Shown piece by piece: positions 10,181 through 18,313 of a stretch of DNA of 64,000 nt (position 1 is its first letter; every line of letters starts with the position of its first letter). The position numbers were made by a program, and so were the translations under genes. The notes under the pieces were generated by a model, which worked only from the letters and a program-made list of their open reading frames with translations, did no database searches and was not told where the DNA came from. The DNA lies in contig JAJNNC010000007.1 in assembly GCA_021730635.1 (NCBI GenBank), positions 213,100 to 277,099 on the forward strand. The letters run 5' to 3'. This DNA comes from Catalimonadaceae bacterium JC749 (GTDB taxonomy: Bacteria > Bacteroidota > Bacteroidia > Cytophagales > Cyclobacteriaceae).

Positions 10181-10198
10181 TCTCAAAAATTCTTTGGT

Positions 10199-10648
10199 CT
10201 AATTCTGCTTATTAATCGGATTGACCACCACATTGATGATGCGCTCTTTTCATCTGCTTTACTTTCAGCAATCATGAGGATAAAGGCTACTAAGGCATTA
10301 TCAGCAATTTTTTTACTACCATCTGGGCAATGGAGCATGTTGTGCTTGTCCAGAAACCAGATGAATATTCCAACTGCAATTCACTTCCCGATTACCATCA
10401 AGAAGGAATAGTTCTTCACGATGAAGTAGCGTAGGTGAGACCATAAGGTTGCTACATTTACATCAGTTCAACTTGAAAAGCTTTCTGCTTAATCAACTTC
10501 TGATAGTTTATTTTCATAACATATGGTATAAAGAAAAGCTCCATCATTTGAGTTAGTGATAGCCAAACAGTTTCCTGTTGTAAAGGACCTGCAATTCAGT
10601 TTTACCATCTTCCGTAGCAAAAATTTAAATGGGGTTAGTGATGTTCAT
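10199..10648 (-). pseudogene. RhuM-family gene remnant (internal deletion and frameshifts)
   Basis: Reading leftward from an ATG at 10648 gives MNITNPI, a stop, then IFATEDGKTELQV, and after a frameshift ETVWLSLTQMMELF, the typical start of RhuM/Fic-associated virulence proteins. At about 10355-10240 the frame gives DKHNMLHCPDGSKKIADNAL followed by a stretch ending ILMIAES, and after another frameshift RIINVVVN-INKQN and a stop at 10199. These match the C-terminal region of the family. The middle of the gene (usually over 300 residues in total) is missing. RhuM genes are common in mobile and defence-type neighbourhoods. It ends 18 bp after the adhesin gene, tail to tail. Confidence 0.65.
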
Positions 10649-10743
10649 GATAAGAATATCAGAACATGGCCTGATGTAAATTCTAAACTATTTACTTTGG
10701 CCGGCATTCCAGTTTTTCGTGGCAATTAAAACAACACCTACTC

Positions 10744-11952
10744 TTAATGTTGACCATGTTTTGGCAGAAATAATACAATGATAAATCCTATAATGGCCAG
10801 GCAAGTAAGTAGAGTAAAACCAGGTGTATAACTGTTTGTCACCTCATTGTACAAAGCTCCAACCAGCATCGGAGTAGAAGCATCTGCTACTCCGTCTGCT
10901 ACCAATATGATTCCCATTACTCTTCCCAAAACCCTGACCCCAAATAAGTTCCCGGCCATCAAAGGAATGATCATATAATCACCCCCCAGGCCAATTCCAA
11001 AAATGACGGCAAATACATAAATCCGACCAGGAAAATCCGGCACAAGTAAGAGCGATATTGAAAAGGCAACAATCCCAAAAATCCATAGCATCACATGTTT
11101 ACGAGGAATAACATCAGCCAGATACCCCATCAGTACTCTTCCTGCCAAACTTGACAGTAGTACCAGGGACATGATATGAGCAGCTTCAGACTGGATAAAA
11201 TGATTGTCATTCAGATAGAGCTTTAAATGCTGGATTATTCCTCCAACCGCACCAATGGAACACATACTTCCAATAGCTAAAAGATAAAAATCACCTTTTT
11301 TCAATATGCTTTTTATAGGCGCCGAAGCTTCCTGTTTATTTTGTTCTCTAAGGTTGGTGGGTGCGCTTTTGAGAAAAACAGGTAAAGGAAAGGCAATCAC
11401 AATTACGATGATGCCTAAGGTACTTAAAGCCAAACTCCATCCTAGGTTTTTTTCAAGAACTGCTGAAATCTGATGAACCAATGTCCCACCCGTTCCAATA
11501 CCCAAATATGCAATGCCCATGGCCTTTCCACGATTTTTATCGAACCACTGCGAAATTAACACCTGAACAGGCAATGGTCCTCCAACAACGTAACCAAGCG
11601 CATTCAAAAAATAAAACAAATAAAACATAGGCAATGAATTGATGAATCCTAAGCCAATAAGGGAAATTCCCCCTAGCAATGCCCCTGCCATCATCATGCG
11701 CCTTGGCCCATACTTGTCAATGATGTGTCCTGCAATAAAACCAAACACCGGCCCCACTACAAGTTTACTGAAGGCATTCCCGGAAGTCACCGTTGCCCTG
11801 GACCATCCAAACTTTTCAATCATAAAATCAAAGTAAAATGGAATGCCGTAGTAGGCGAATCCAACGATGGCCATCAGAGATAAAAAAGCAGAGACCACCA
11901 CCAGTAACAACTGGCCATTCAAGTGCCGTGGTGGGTGCGTAACTTTATCCAT
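10744..11952 (-). CDS. MFS transporter (OFA/monocarboxylate-type)
   Basis: A 402-residue integral membrane protein with about twelve hydrophobic helices in two halves. It has the MFS signature between helices 2 and 3 (GHIIDKYGPRRMM, about residues 80-92) and an equivalent loop in the second half (GYLADVIPRKHVM). Proteins of this look belong to the oxalate/formate antiporter-like and monocarboxylate MFS families. It is divergent from a MetE-like gene with a 121-bp shared intergenic region, so the two may be co-regulated and the transporter may import or export the enzyme's substrate. The substrate is unknown. Confidence 0.75.
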   Translation of the reverse strand: MDKVTHPPRHLNGQLLLVVVSAFLSLMAIVGFAYYGIPFYFDFMIEKFGWSRATVTSGNAFSKLVVGPVFGFIAGHIIDKYGPRRMMMAGALLGGISLIGLGFINSLPMFYLFYFLNALGYVVGGPLPVQVLISQWFDKNRGKAMGIAYLGIGTGGTLVHQISAVLEKNLGWSLALSTLGIIVIVIAFPLPVFLKSAPTNLREQNKQEASAPIKSILKKGDFYLLAIGSMCSIGAVGGIIQHLKLYLNDNHFIQSEAAHIMSLVLLSSLAGRVLMGYLADVIPRKHVMLWIFGIVAFSISLLLVPDFPGRIYVFAVIFGIGLGGDYMIIPLMAGNLFGVRVLGRVMGIILVADGVADASTPMLVGALYNEVTNSYTPGFTLLTCLAIIGFIIVLFLPKHGQH

Positions 11953-12073
11953 AGAAATGCTGATCCATTTAATTTTTAAAAATTTTATATCTTTAATGAA
12001 AGGAAACAGCGGGTAAAAACACCCTATATAAAATGTTTAATTTTAAACTAATGTAGATTAAATTCCAACCCCC

Positions 12074-13066
12074 ATGATTAAAACAACCGTTGTGGGTTCA
12101 TACCCAATGTTTGATTGGCTCGCGGCTCATCCAAGTCAGCAGGCCCTGGAAGATGCCACCATGGTTGTGATGAAAATCCAGGAACTGGCAGAAATTGATG
12201 TTATTGGTGATGGTGAATTGTATCGCTTTGATGTAAACCATCCTGAAACGAATGGTATGATTGAATACTTCGTTCGCCCCTTGGGAAATACACGCAGTGA
12301 AATCACCAGGTCAGATGTGGAAGCCTTTGGCAGACAAAAAGGAATGGGCTTTCGGTTACGCCCTGCAGCAGTGGTAGAAGGCGAATTACATGAAGGCATG
12401 CTTGACCTGGTAAATGCATATCGCAGATTAAGAACACTTACAAAAGTGCCTTTAAAGTTTACCATCACTGGTCCGCACATGCTAAGCAAAACATTGCTCG
12501 ATAAGCACTATAAGGACCTGCCATCCCTGGCCCATGCCCTGGCAAGGGTTCTATCAAATCAAATTAAAGAAATTGATGCAAATGTGGTGCAGATTGACGA
12601 AGCTAATCTTCCTGGTTCGCCGGAAGAGTGGGAATGGGCGGTGAGTGCCATCAACATAATGCTGGATGCAGTGCCTAATACACCCGCTGTACATCTTTGC
12701 TTCGGAAACTATGGTGGGCAAACCATCCAACAAGGTACCTGGGACAAGCTTATGTCTTATCTCAATGCATTACATGCCGATCATGTTGTGCTTGAATTTG
12801 CTCATCGCGGATATGGTGAATTAGAATATTTCAAAGAGCTGCGTCCCGAAGTTGGCATTGGTTTGGGGGTGGTGGACATTAAATCTACAGTGATAGAAAC
12901 CCCCGAGCTCATTGCAAAAAGATTGGAGCAAGCCGTAAAAGTTTTGGGAGAAAACAAGATCCATTATATCCATCCCGATTGCGGATTCTGGATGCTGAAA
13001 CGTTCCATTGCCAACGGTAAAATCCGGGCTCTTTCTTTAGGACGGAATTTATTTGAAGGACGATAA
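12074..13066 (+). CDS. MetE C-terminal-like (cobalamin-independent methionine synthase fold) protein
   Basis: A 330-residue protein matching the C-terminal catalytic barrel of MetE only; full MetE is about 750 residues. It starts KTTVVGSYP, as in MetE-like stand-alone proteins. Visible zinc-ligand candidates are the His and Cys in HLCFG (about residue 217) and the Cys in HPDCGF (about 302). The VQIDEANLPG segment matches the homocysteine-side loop (VQIDEPA in MetE). Such short proteins are methyl transferases to homocysteine or to other thiols, with methyl donors that differ from folate. The divergent MFS gene suggests an imported methylated compound, which is inference. It lies inside the tRNA-Lys-flanked block. 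Confidence 0.7.
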   Translation: MIKTTVVGSYPMFDWLAAHPSQQALEDATMVVMKIQELAEIDVIGDGELYRFDVNHPETNGMIEYFVRPLGNTRSEITRSDVEAFGRQKGMGFRLRPAAVVEGELHEGMLDLVNAYRRLRTLTKVPLKFTITGPHMLSKTLLDKHYKDLPSLAHALARVLSNQIKEIDANVVQIDEANLPGSPEEWEWAVSAINIMLDAVPNTPAVHLCFGNYGGQTIQQGTWDKLMSYLNALHADHVVLEFAHRGYGELEYFKELRPEVGIGLGVVDIKSTVIETPELIAKRLEQAVKVLGENKIHYIHPDCGFWMLKRSIANGKIRALSLGRNLFEGR

Positions 13067-13491
13067 AACCGCATTTATTTTTAAGTATTCAGACAAACAG
13101 CCTCGTAAAAATATTCCAATGCCAATACATAAATTATTCTGAAGAGCGCTTGACATACTAAGGGGTATTAAACTGAACTTTGCCATAGTCTTATTGGGAA
13201 GCCATATACAGGATACGCCTCATATGGCTCATGCCCGTTTTGCAGGTACTGGCTCTGGCTTTGCCACTTTTTCCCGATTCGTAAACGCCAGGAGAGGGTC
13301 CCAAAAAGGAAATTACCTGTTTGTAATTATCAAAAATGTCAATGGGGTAGTGGTGTTCATGATAAGAATACATACAACGAGGCACTAAATGGTCAGAACA
13401 CACCTTTAATATGTTTACTTAATTACAACAACATCAATTTTTTTAGCAGAACTAAATAATATTCATACTTAGATTACCAGAAAACAACCAT
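13067..13491. other. Remnant-bearing gap at the right end of the block
   Basis: A gene-poor stretch carrying the IS110-type fragment at 13191-13322 and, next to it, a 30-bp piece identical or nearly identical to the start region of the RhuM remnant at 10.65 kb. The remaining AT-rich 100 bp before the tRNA terminator show nothing recognisable. Confidence 0.55.
13191..13403 (-). mobile_element. IS110/IS116-family transposase fragment joined to a RhuM-like 5' end
   Basis: Leftward translation gives a 70-residue open frame. From about 13322 it reads KQVISFLGPSPGVYESGKSG, then KARASTCKTGMSHMRRILYM, the pattern of the transposase_20 domain of IS110 transposases (FLGLSPR.YESG...KG...GM...R..LYMA). 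A stop follows at once, about 80 residues before the usual end. The upstream part (13338-13368) instead matches the leader and start of the RhuM remnant at 10627-10657, including TTCATGATAAGAATA. So two unrelated fragments are joined here. No inverted ends are expected for IS110 and none were seen. Confidence 0.65.
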
Positions 13492-13522
13492 AAAAAAAGC
13501 CCCAGTTGCAATAACTGAGGCT
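13492..13522 (-). terminator. Rho-independent terminator of tRNA-Lys
   Basis: On the minus strand a 10-bp stem (AGCCTCAGTT/AACTGGGGCT, one G-T pair, loop ATTGC) is followed by a run of Ts. It lies 19 bp past the tRNA 3' end. A near-identical copy sits at 5911-5940. Confidence 0.85.
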
Positions 13523-13540
13523 AATTTTTTGTTAAAAATG

Positions 13541-13613
13541 TGAACCCGCTGGGATTCGAACCCAGGACCCACGCCTTAAAAGGGCGTTGCTCTACCAGCT
13601 GAGCTACGGATTC
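13541..13613 (-). tRNA. tRNA-Lys (anticodon TTT)
   Basis: A 73-nt cloverleaf on the minus strand. The acceptor GAATCCG pairs with CGGGTTC (one T-G wobble), the D stem is GCTC/GAGC, the anticodon stem ACGCC/GGCGT encloses loop CTTTTAA, the T arm is CTGGG-TTCGAAT-CCCAG, and the discriminator is A. CCA is not encoded. Its 3' end is the shared part of the direct repeat at 5958-5968. Confidence 0.97.
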
Positions 13614-13743
13614 ATTTATTATGTGAGGCGGCCAACATGACCCAATCTCTGCAAACCAGCTCCCTGACGCGGTCTGTATGAACCTTAAGAACCTAACTAT
13701 GCGTCAGTTGCTTTTGTTAAAGGTTTATCTTTAAATTGCGATG

Positions 13744-13774
13744 CAAAGGTAAAAGGCTTAAATGAAAATCCAAA
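13744..13774 (-). promoter_or_regulatory. Bacteroidota-type promoter for tRNA-Lys
   Basis: Read on the minus strand, TTTG at 13774-13771, a 19-base spacer, and TACCTTTG at 13751-13744 match the Bacteroidota consensus TTTG-N19-TAnnTTTG. Transcription would run left into the tRNA after a leader of about 120 bases. The -33 box lies inside the first codons of the divergent BatE-like gene. Confidence 0.6.
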
Positions 13775-14511
13775 ACGTAATTTACAAAAATCTCATTTTC
13801 TTGTTTTTCAGCCAGTTTCTGAGCTTGTCTGCTGTGTTTGCCCAGTCAGCCTATGAAGCTATTCTGCAAAAAGCGGATTCTCTGTTTGCTACCCGGCAAT
13901 ACACAGAGTCTTATAAACTGTATGAGCAGCTATACCAGGAAGAGGAATCATTTTCGCCCGCTATGCTGTTGAAAATGGCTTTTATACAGGAAGGGCTGGG
14001 CGATTATAGTGAAGCACTGTATTATTTAAATGAATACTTTCTGTTTACTTCTGACGAAAGAGTGATTGCGAAAATGCAGCAGCTTTCTAATGAATATAAC
14101 CTGCGAGGCTATCAATACGATGATTATGATTTGCTTCTCAGCTTCTTTCGTAAATATCATTTCGTGTTTTTGTATGGACTCATTGCCCTGACCTTGGCCG
14201 GTCTGGCCTATTTTGTTTTATGGGGCAGAAAACAGGTTTATAAACCATATGGCTTTGGGATTGCCTATGTGCTATTGCTGTCCCTGCTGTTTGTGCTCAC
14301 CAACTATCCTATCAGCATACAGAAAGCTATTATCACCACTGATAATACTTATATCATGAGTGGCCCTTCTTCAGGGGCAGAGGTACTCTACATCAGCGAA
14401 AAAGGGCATCGGGTGAAAATTGAAGGGCAACAGGACGTGTGGACTAAAATCGAATGGGAAGGGCAACCGGCTTTTGTACGGCAAAGTAACTTGCGCTTTC
14501 TAAATCCGTAA
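13762..14511 (+). CDS. BatE-like protein: signal peptide, TPR, two membrane helices, SH3-like domain
   Basis: A 249-residue protein. After a signal peptide (ending VFAQS, near residue 28) come about two TPR-like helices pairs (residues 30-110), two membrane helices (about 133-153 and 163-185), and a C-terminal SH3-like domain (about 190-245) with the run GPSSGAEVLYISEKGHRV and a W-K-I-E-W segment. This architecture matches BatE-type proteins of the Bat aerotolerance/MoxR locus. A BatD-like gene occurs 24 kb away rather than next to it. Function within the envelope is inferred from the family. Confidence 0.6.
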   Translation: MKIQNVIYKNLIFLFFSQFLSLSAVFAQSAYEAILQKADSLFATRQYTESYKLYEQLYQEEESFSPAMLLKMAFIQEGLGDYSEALYYLNEYFLFTSDERVIAKMQQLSNEYNLRGYQYDDYDLLLSFFRKYHFVFLYGLIALTLAGLAYFVLWGRKQVYKPYGFGIAYVLLLSLLFVLTNYPISIQKAIITTDNTYIMSGPSSGAEVLYISEKGHRVKIEGQQDVWTKIEWEGQPAFVRQSNLRFLNP

Positions 14512-14684
14512 ATATCTTCATCAGAATAAGTCTATGAGCAAAAAAGTATCATTTTGAACTTTATTGTTCCTGATATTTTTTTATAATTAGTGGAAGTTGC
14601 GCTCTGCCTTCTGTCGATGTAAATGACAGGGCTAAGCTATAGCGTGACTGCACTGTAAATCAATAAGAGACTAAATAAGACTGA

Positions 14685-15902
14685 ATGACAAATACTTTCT
14701 CAACGGCCGTCAAGAAGGAAACTGCGGTACTGGTGGCACTCATCAATCAAACTCAACCTGCTTTTAAAGTAAAAGAATATTTGGATGAACTTGCCTTTCT
14801 GGCAGAAACTTCCGGTGCTCTGACGCTGAAAAGATTTACCCAGAAGCTGGAAAAACCAGATGTCGCCTATTTTGTGGGAAAAGGAAAGCTGGAAGAAATC
14901 AGAAAATATGTACTGGAGCATCAGGTAGATATGGTCATTTTTGATGATGACCTCACCCCCTCTCAGGTACGCAACCTGGAAAGGGAATTACAATGCAAAA
15001 TTCTTGACAGAAGCCTGCTGATCTTAAATATATTTTCTATCCGGGCTCAAACGGCTCAGGCAAAGGCACAGGTTGAACTGGCCCAGTATCAGTATCTGCT
15101 TCCCCGCCTGACCAAAATGTGGTCACACCTTTCCAAACAAAAGGGAGGGATTGGTATGAGAGGTCCTGGTGAAAAAGAATTGGAAACAGACCGGCGGATC
15201 GTACGCGATAAAATTGCCCTTTTCAATAAAAAACTGGAAAAAATTGACAAGCAAAGTGCTACCCGGCGTAAAGCCCGGGAGAAAGTGGTGAGGGTGGCCC
15301 TGGTAGGCTATACCAACGTAGGTAAGTCTACCCTGATGCAGCTGCTATCCAAATCAGATGTTTTTGCAGAAAACAAGTTGTTTGCCACAGTGGACTCTAC
15401 CGTGAGAAAAGTAGTCATCCAGCAAATTCCTTTTCTGTTGACCGATACGGTAGGGTTTATCAGGAAATTGCCGCATGCCCTGATTGAGTGCTTTAAATCT
15501 ACGCTGGACGAAATCCGCGAGGCCGACATTCTGCTGCATGTGGTAGATGTGTCACATCCTTCTTTCGAAGAACAAATCAACGTGGTCAACGCCACTTTGG
15601 CCGACATTGACAGTGCCGATAAACCCACCATCATGGTTTTCAATAAAATCGACCAGTTGATGCAGCACAATGGCCACACCCTCAACGGACATGCACACGA
15701 GGAAGAAGTAGATTATCATCCACCTTTGACGCTGGAGCAACTGGAAGCCACCTATATGGGTAACGGGCATCACGACGCTGTATTTGTGTCGGCTGCTAAA
15801 AAAATTAATATGGATAAGTTAAAAGAAGCCCTTTATGAGAAAGTCTCGGATAAATACTTTACCATTTATCCTAACTATAAAAAAACCTGGGCCTATTATT
15901 AG
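14685..15902 (+). CDS. hflX: GTPase HflX
   Basis: A 405-residue HflX-type GTPase, a ribosome-associated factor that splits or rescues stalled ribosomes. The N-terminal HflX domain (1-195) contains the glycine-rich KGGIGMRGPGEKELETDR segment (153-170). The G domain has the P-loop GYTNVGKS at 208-215, DTVGF at 254-258 (G3) and NKID near residue 324 (G4). A histidine-rich insertion (about 330-355, with NGHTLNGHAHEEE) separates G4 from the SAAK of G5. The gene stands alone, 173 bp after the BatE-like gene, and faces the DUF481 gene tail to tail. Confidence 0.95.
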   Translation: MTNTFSTAVKKETAVLVALINQTQPAFKVKEYLDELAFLAETSGALTLKRFTQKLEKPDVAYFVGKGKLEEIRKYVLEHQVDMVIFDDDLTPSQVRNLERELQCKILDRSLLILNIFSIRAQTAQAKAQVELAQYQYLLPRLTKMWSHLSKQKGGIGMRGPGEKELETDRRIVRDKIALFNKKLEKIDKQSATRRKAREKVVRVALVGYTNVGKSTLMQLLSKSDVFAENKLFATVDSTVRKVVIQQIPFLLTDTVGFIRKLPHALIECFKSTLDEIREADILLHVVDVSHPSFEEQINVVNATLADIDSADKPTIMVFNKIDQLMQHNGHTLNGHAHEEEVDYHPPLTLEQLEATYMGNGHHDAVFVSAAKKINMDKLKEALYEKVSDKYFTIYPNYKKTWAYY

Positions 15903-15916
15903 TCCCTGGGCTACTT

Positions 15917-16711
15917 TTAAAAACTTAGCTGAATACCGTTAGTCAGAGAATAGACAAACTTAGGAATAGGAACAATGGGTTGGTTTTCGTAGGCAGCGTT
16001 GAAGGAGGTACGGAAGGAAAGTCTTGAGAACACCTTGATCAGCAGATTAGCATCTATGCTCATACGGTGCCGAAAAAAATCCTGCCCATTGTCATAGCCT
16101 GTCTGATAATAGGCAATTAGGTTAAAATCCATGTGGGGATTGATCTTTACCCGGTGAGAAATATAATTAGAAGATTTCCACAGGTTAATCGCTCTGAGTG
16201 CACCTTCTACTAATGGTACTTTCCATACTTCCCGTTCATAGATAGCCCCTATGCCTACGTATAAGCTGGCCTTCTCCTCATCAAATATACGGTAACGAAT
16301 ACCACCACCCCCCAACCAGCGGATTCGCATGCCTCTACCCTGATCATACTGTAGCTGGGTAAAAGTCTCATAGGAAAGTATTTGTTCTCTCAGCCAGTTG
16401 ATACGAAAATGCCCATAACCCGTGCTGTTAATGGTATTGTCTGAGGTAGCGTTGTACTGAAACTGGCTCAACAACAGAAAACTATGATGTTCGGATATAT
16501 ACCCAACATCGGAATTGGATGTTAAACCAATGAAAGTAAGGGTTTCGCCTGCGTCGTTGACACTGCGGTTGTTCACATTGAGATCTGCACCAATATTTCC
16601 CAGAAAGTAGTTGGCAGAATCACCTTTCAGGCGGTTCTTCTCAACATTCAGGATTTGCCCCACGGCTGTCTGGCCTATCAACAACACTACCAGGAGATAA
16701 ATATATTTCAT
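15917..16711 (-). CDS. DUF481-type outer-membrane beta-barrel protein
   Basis: Starting at the ATG at 16711 gives 264 residues with a clean signal peptide (MKYIYLLVVLLIGQTAVGQ). An upstream ATG at 16765 overlaps the FKBP stop by 4 bp but would add a charged, unlike extension. The rest is alternating beta-strand sequence with SNSDVGYISEHHSF and RIRWLGGGGIRYRIF, as in DUF481 proteins predicted to form outer-membrane barrels. It is downstream of the SlyD-like gene and probably co-transcribed. Its role is unknown. Confidence 0.65.
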   Translation of the reverse strand: MKYIYLLVVLLIGQTAVGQILNVEKNRLKGDSANYFLGNIGADLNVNNRSVNDAGETLTFIGLTSNSDVGYISEHHSFLLLSQFQYNATSDNTINSTGYGHFRINWLREQILSYETFTQLQYDQGRGMRIRWLGGGGIRYRIFDEEKASLYVGIGAIYEREVWKVPLVEGALRAINLWKSSNYISHRVKINPHMDFNLIAYYQTGYDNGQDFFRHRMSIDANLLIKVFSRLSFRTSFNAAYENQPIVPIPKFVYSLTNGIQLSF

Positions 16712-16761
16712 ACGACTACCACTCATTTTTGGAGCGCAAAATAGTAGTCGTAACCTTTCTA

Positions 16762-17268
16762 TCAAAATCTAATGCCATCCGGCATAATATAGCGTTGCTG
16801 CACCATTTCGTCAGCAGAAGCTTTTCTGACCTGTAGTACACGACCTTTAAAGTGAAGCGTTTTGCCTGCCATAGCATGGTTCAGGTCAACTTTCAGGTGC
16901 GTAATGGTTTTTTCTACCACCTTTCCATGGTGTTTTATGCCCTGGTCATCGGTGATAGCCACATACTGCCCTACCTCCTGGATGGAATCTCCCATTTCCT
17001 CATCTATGACAAACCGCTCAATAGGAATATCCACGATGTCGGCCATTTGCCGTGGCCCATAGGCCTCCTCGCAGGAAAGAGTAAATGCGAAAGGATCTCC
17101 TGCGGCGAGTCCTCTTAATTTTTCCTGAAAAGTATCTAAAATATAATTTGACTTATAAAAGAAAATAAAAGGGTACGCTATATCCATCACCTCCAGAAGC
17201 GGGCCAGCAGCGTCATGCTCTCTCAGTTCATAGCTTAACGTTACAATCTTATTTTCCTCCACCTGCAT
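16762..17268 (-). CDS. FKBP-type peptidyl-prolyl cis-trans isomerase, SlyD-like
   Basis: A 168-residue protein without a signal peptide. It has the SlyD layout: an FKBP start (KIVTLSYEL), the split domain with L..GD.F.F.L..EEAYG (residues 52-70), an insert-in-flap region (about 75-120) and the closing DLNHAMAGKTLHF segment (about 128-140), which matches the SlyD NHPLAGKTLHF consensus. SlyD proteins combine prolyl isomerase and chaperone activity. The His-rich metal tail of E. coli SlyD is missing. It is divergent from coaX with a gap of about 64 bp. Confidence 0.88.
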   Translation of the reverse strand: MQVEENKIVTLSYELREHDAAGPLLEVMDIAYPFIFFYKSNYILDTFQEKLRGLAAGDPFAFTLSCEEAYGPRQMADIVDIPIERFVIDEEMGDSIQEVGQYVAITDDQGIKHHGKVVEKTITHLKVDLNHAMAGKTLHFKGRVLQVRKASADEMVQQRYIMPDGIRF

Positions 17269-17332
17269 GGCTTTATATTTTGATTTATAAATCTAACATC
17301 CCAACTTGGACAATGTTCAAACCGGTCATGCT

Positions 17333-18109
17333 ATGTTACTTGCTATCGATATAGGAAACTCCAACATTGCCTTTGGTATTTATGACCATTCGTGGATTCA
17401 TCACTGGCGGCTCAATACGGTAGCCAATAAAACAGCCGATGAATATGAGGTGATGTTTCGAACGCTGATGGGTCATAATCATATATCTTTAGCAGCCATC
17501 AGCCAGGTTGTCATCAGCAGTGTGGTACCTCCCCTCACCGCTACTTTTCAGCGAATGATCAAGCGATTGTTTCAGCAGGATCCCCTGTTGGTGAGCCCAA
17601 AGCTTGATACAGGTATTCAGGTTCACATTGATCATCCCCAGGAGATCGGCTCTGATTTGCTGGCCAACGCTGTAGCAGGCTATACCTTGTATGGCAGCAA
17701 CTGCATCATTGTAGATTTTGGCACGGCCCTATCCATCACCATCGTTAATGCCCGGGGCGTTTTGGTAGGCGTTTCTATTGCACCCGGCCTGGAATCCGCC
17801 ATGAAAGCGCTTTCTGCCAACACTGCCCAACTCCCTTTTGTGGAGCTCACCCCACCGCCCAGTGTGATCGGGAAGAATACTGTACACGCCATTCAATCGG
17901 GACTCGTCATGGGATATGTAGGACTGGTAGAATATCTGGTGAAAAAAATTAAAGAAGAGCTGGAAGGAGACACCAAAGTGATTGCCACGGGAGGTCTTTC
18001 TGAGATTATGGCTCCTCTTACAGATCAATTTACGGCTGTAGAACCCTGGCTAACGCTGGACGGCCTGCGGTTGATTGCGGCAAAGAACCCGAACAAAACG
18101 AGAATATAG
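17333..18109 (+). CDS. coaX: Type III pantothenate kinase
   Basis: A 258-residue CoaX enzyme phosphorylating pantothenate, the first step of coenzyme A synthesis. ATG at 17333 is chosen because MLLAIDIGNSNI starts the phosphate-binding DxGN strand; a TTG at 17306 would add nine residues. Visible are DIGNSN at residues 5-10, GSDLLANAVA (about 102-111), DFGTA (about 124-128), and APGL with a late ATGG loop. It is the last protein gene before tRNA-Arg on this strand. Confidence 0.92.
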   Translation: MLLAIDIGNSNIAFGIYDHSWIHHWRLNTVANKTADEYEVMFRTLMGHNHISLAAISQVVISSVVPPLTATFQRMIKRLFQQDPLLVSPKLDTGIQVHIDHPQEIGSDLLANAVAGYTLYGSNCIIVDFGTALSITIVNARGVLVGVSIAPGLESAMKALSANTAQLPFVELTPPPSVIGKNTVHAIQSGLVMGYVGLVEYLVKKIKEELEGDTKVIATGGLSEIMAPLTDQFTAVEPWLTLDGLRLIAAKNPNKTRI

Positions 18110-18129
18110 AAGAAATCTTACAGAAAGCA

Positions 18130-18161
18130 TTTGAAAAACGAGGTTGAAAAGCCTACTTTTG
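18130..18161 (+). promoter_or_regulatory. Bacteroidota-type promoter for tRNA-Arg
   Basis: TTTG at 18130-18133, a 20-base spacer and TACTTTTG at 18154-18161 match the TTTG-N19/20-TAnnTTTG pattern. The tRNA begins 52 bases downstream. Confidence 0.55.
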
Positions 18162-18213
18162 CAAAACGAAAAAGAATTTTTTCTTTTTTTCATCTCTACA
18201 CTACGCAACCTTC

Positions 18214-18288
18214 GGCCCCGTAGTTCAATGGATAGAATAGAAGTTTCCTAAACTTTTGATACAGGTTCGATTCCTGTCGGGGCTACCA
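18214..18288 (+). tRNA. tRNA-Arg (anticodon CCT)
   Basis: Acceptor GGCCCCG pairs with CGGGGCT (first pair G-T), D stem GTTC/GAAT, anticodon stem GAAGT/ACTTT with loop TTCCTAA, T arm ACAGG-TTCGATT-CCTGT, discriminator A and encoded CCA. Accessory genes (HNH fragment, toxin-antitoxin) follow directly, but no second copy of the tRNA 3' end was noticed downstream. Confidence 0.95.
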
Positions 18289-18313
18289 ATAATATCTTCT
18301 ACTAATTACTTAA

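Larger units (their letters stand above)
5969..13491. mobile_element. Putative decayed island between tRNA-Lys 3'-end repeats
   Basis: About 7.5 kb lies between two direct copies of the tRNA-Lys terminator/3' end. It holds one very large AT-rich adhesin gene, a broken RhuM gene, an IS110 fragment and an MFS/MetE-like divergent pair. The adhesin part is visibly richer in A+T than the genes on either side. No integrase or relaxase remains, so it would be a decayed or recombination-derived island. The borders are defined only by the repeats. Confidence 0.5.
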
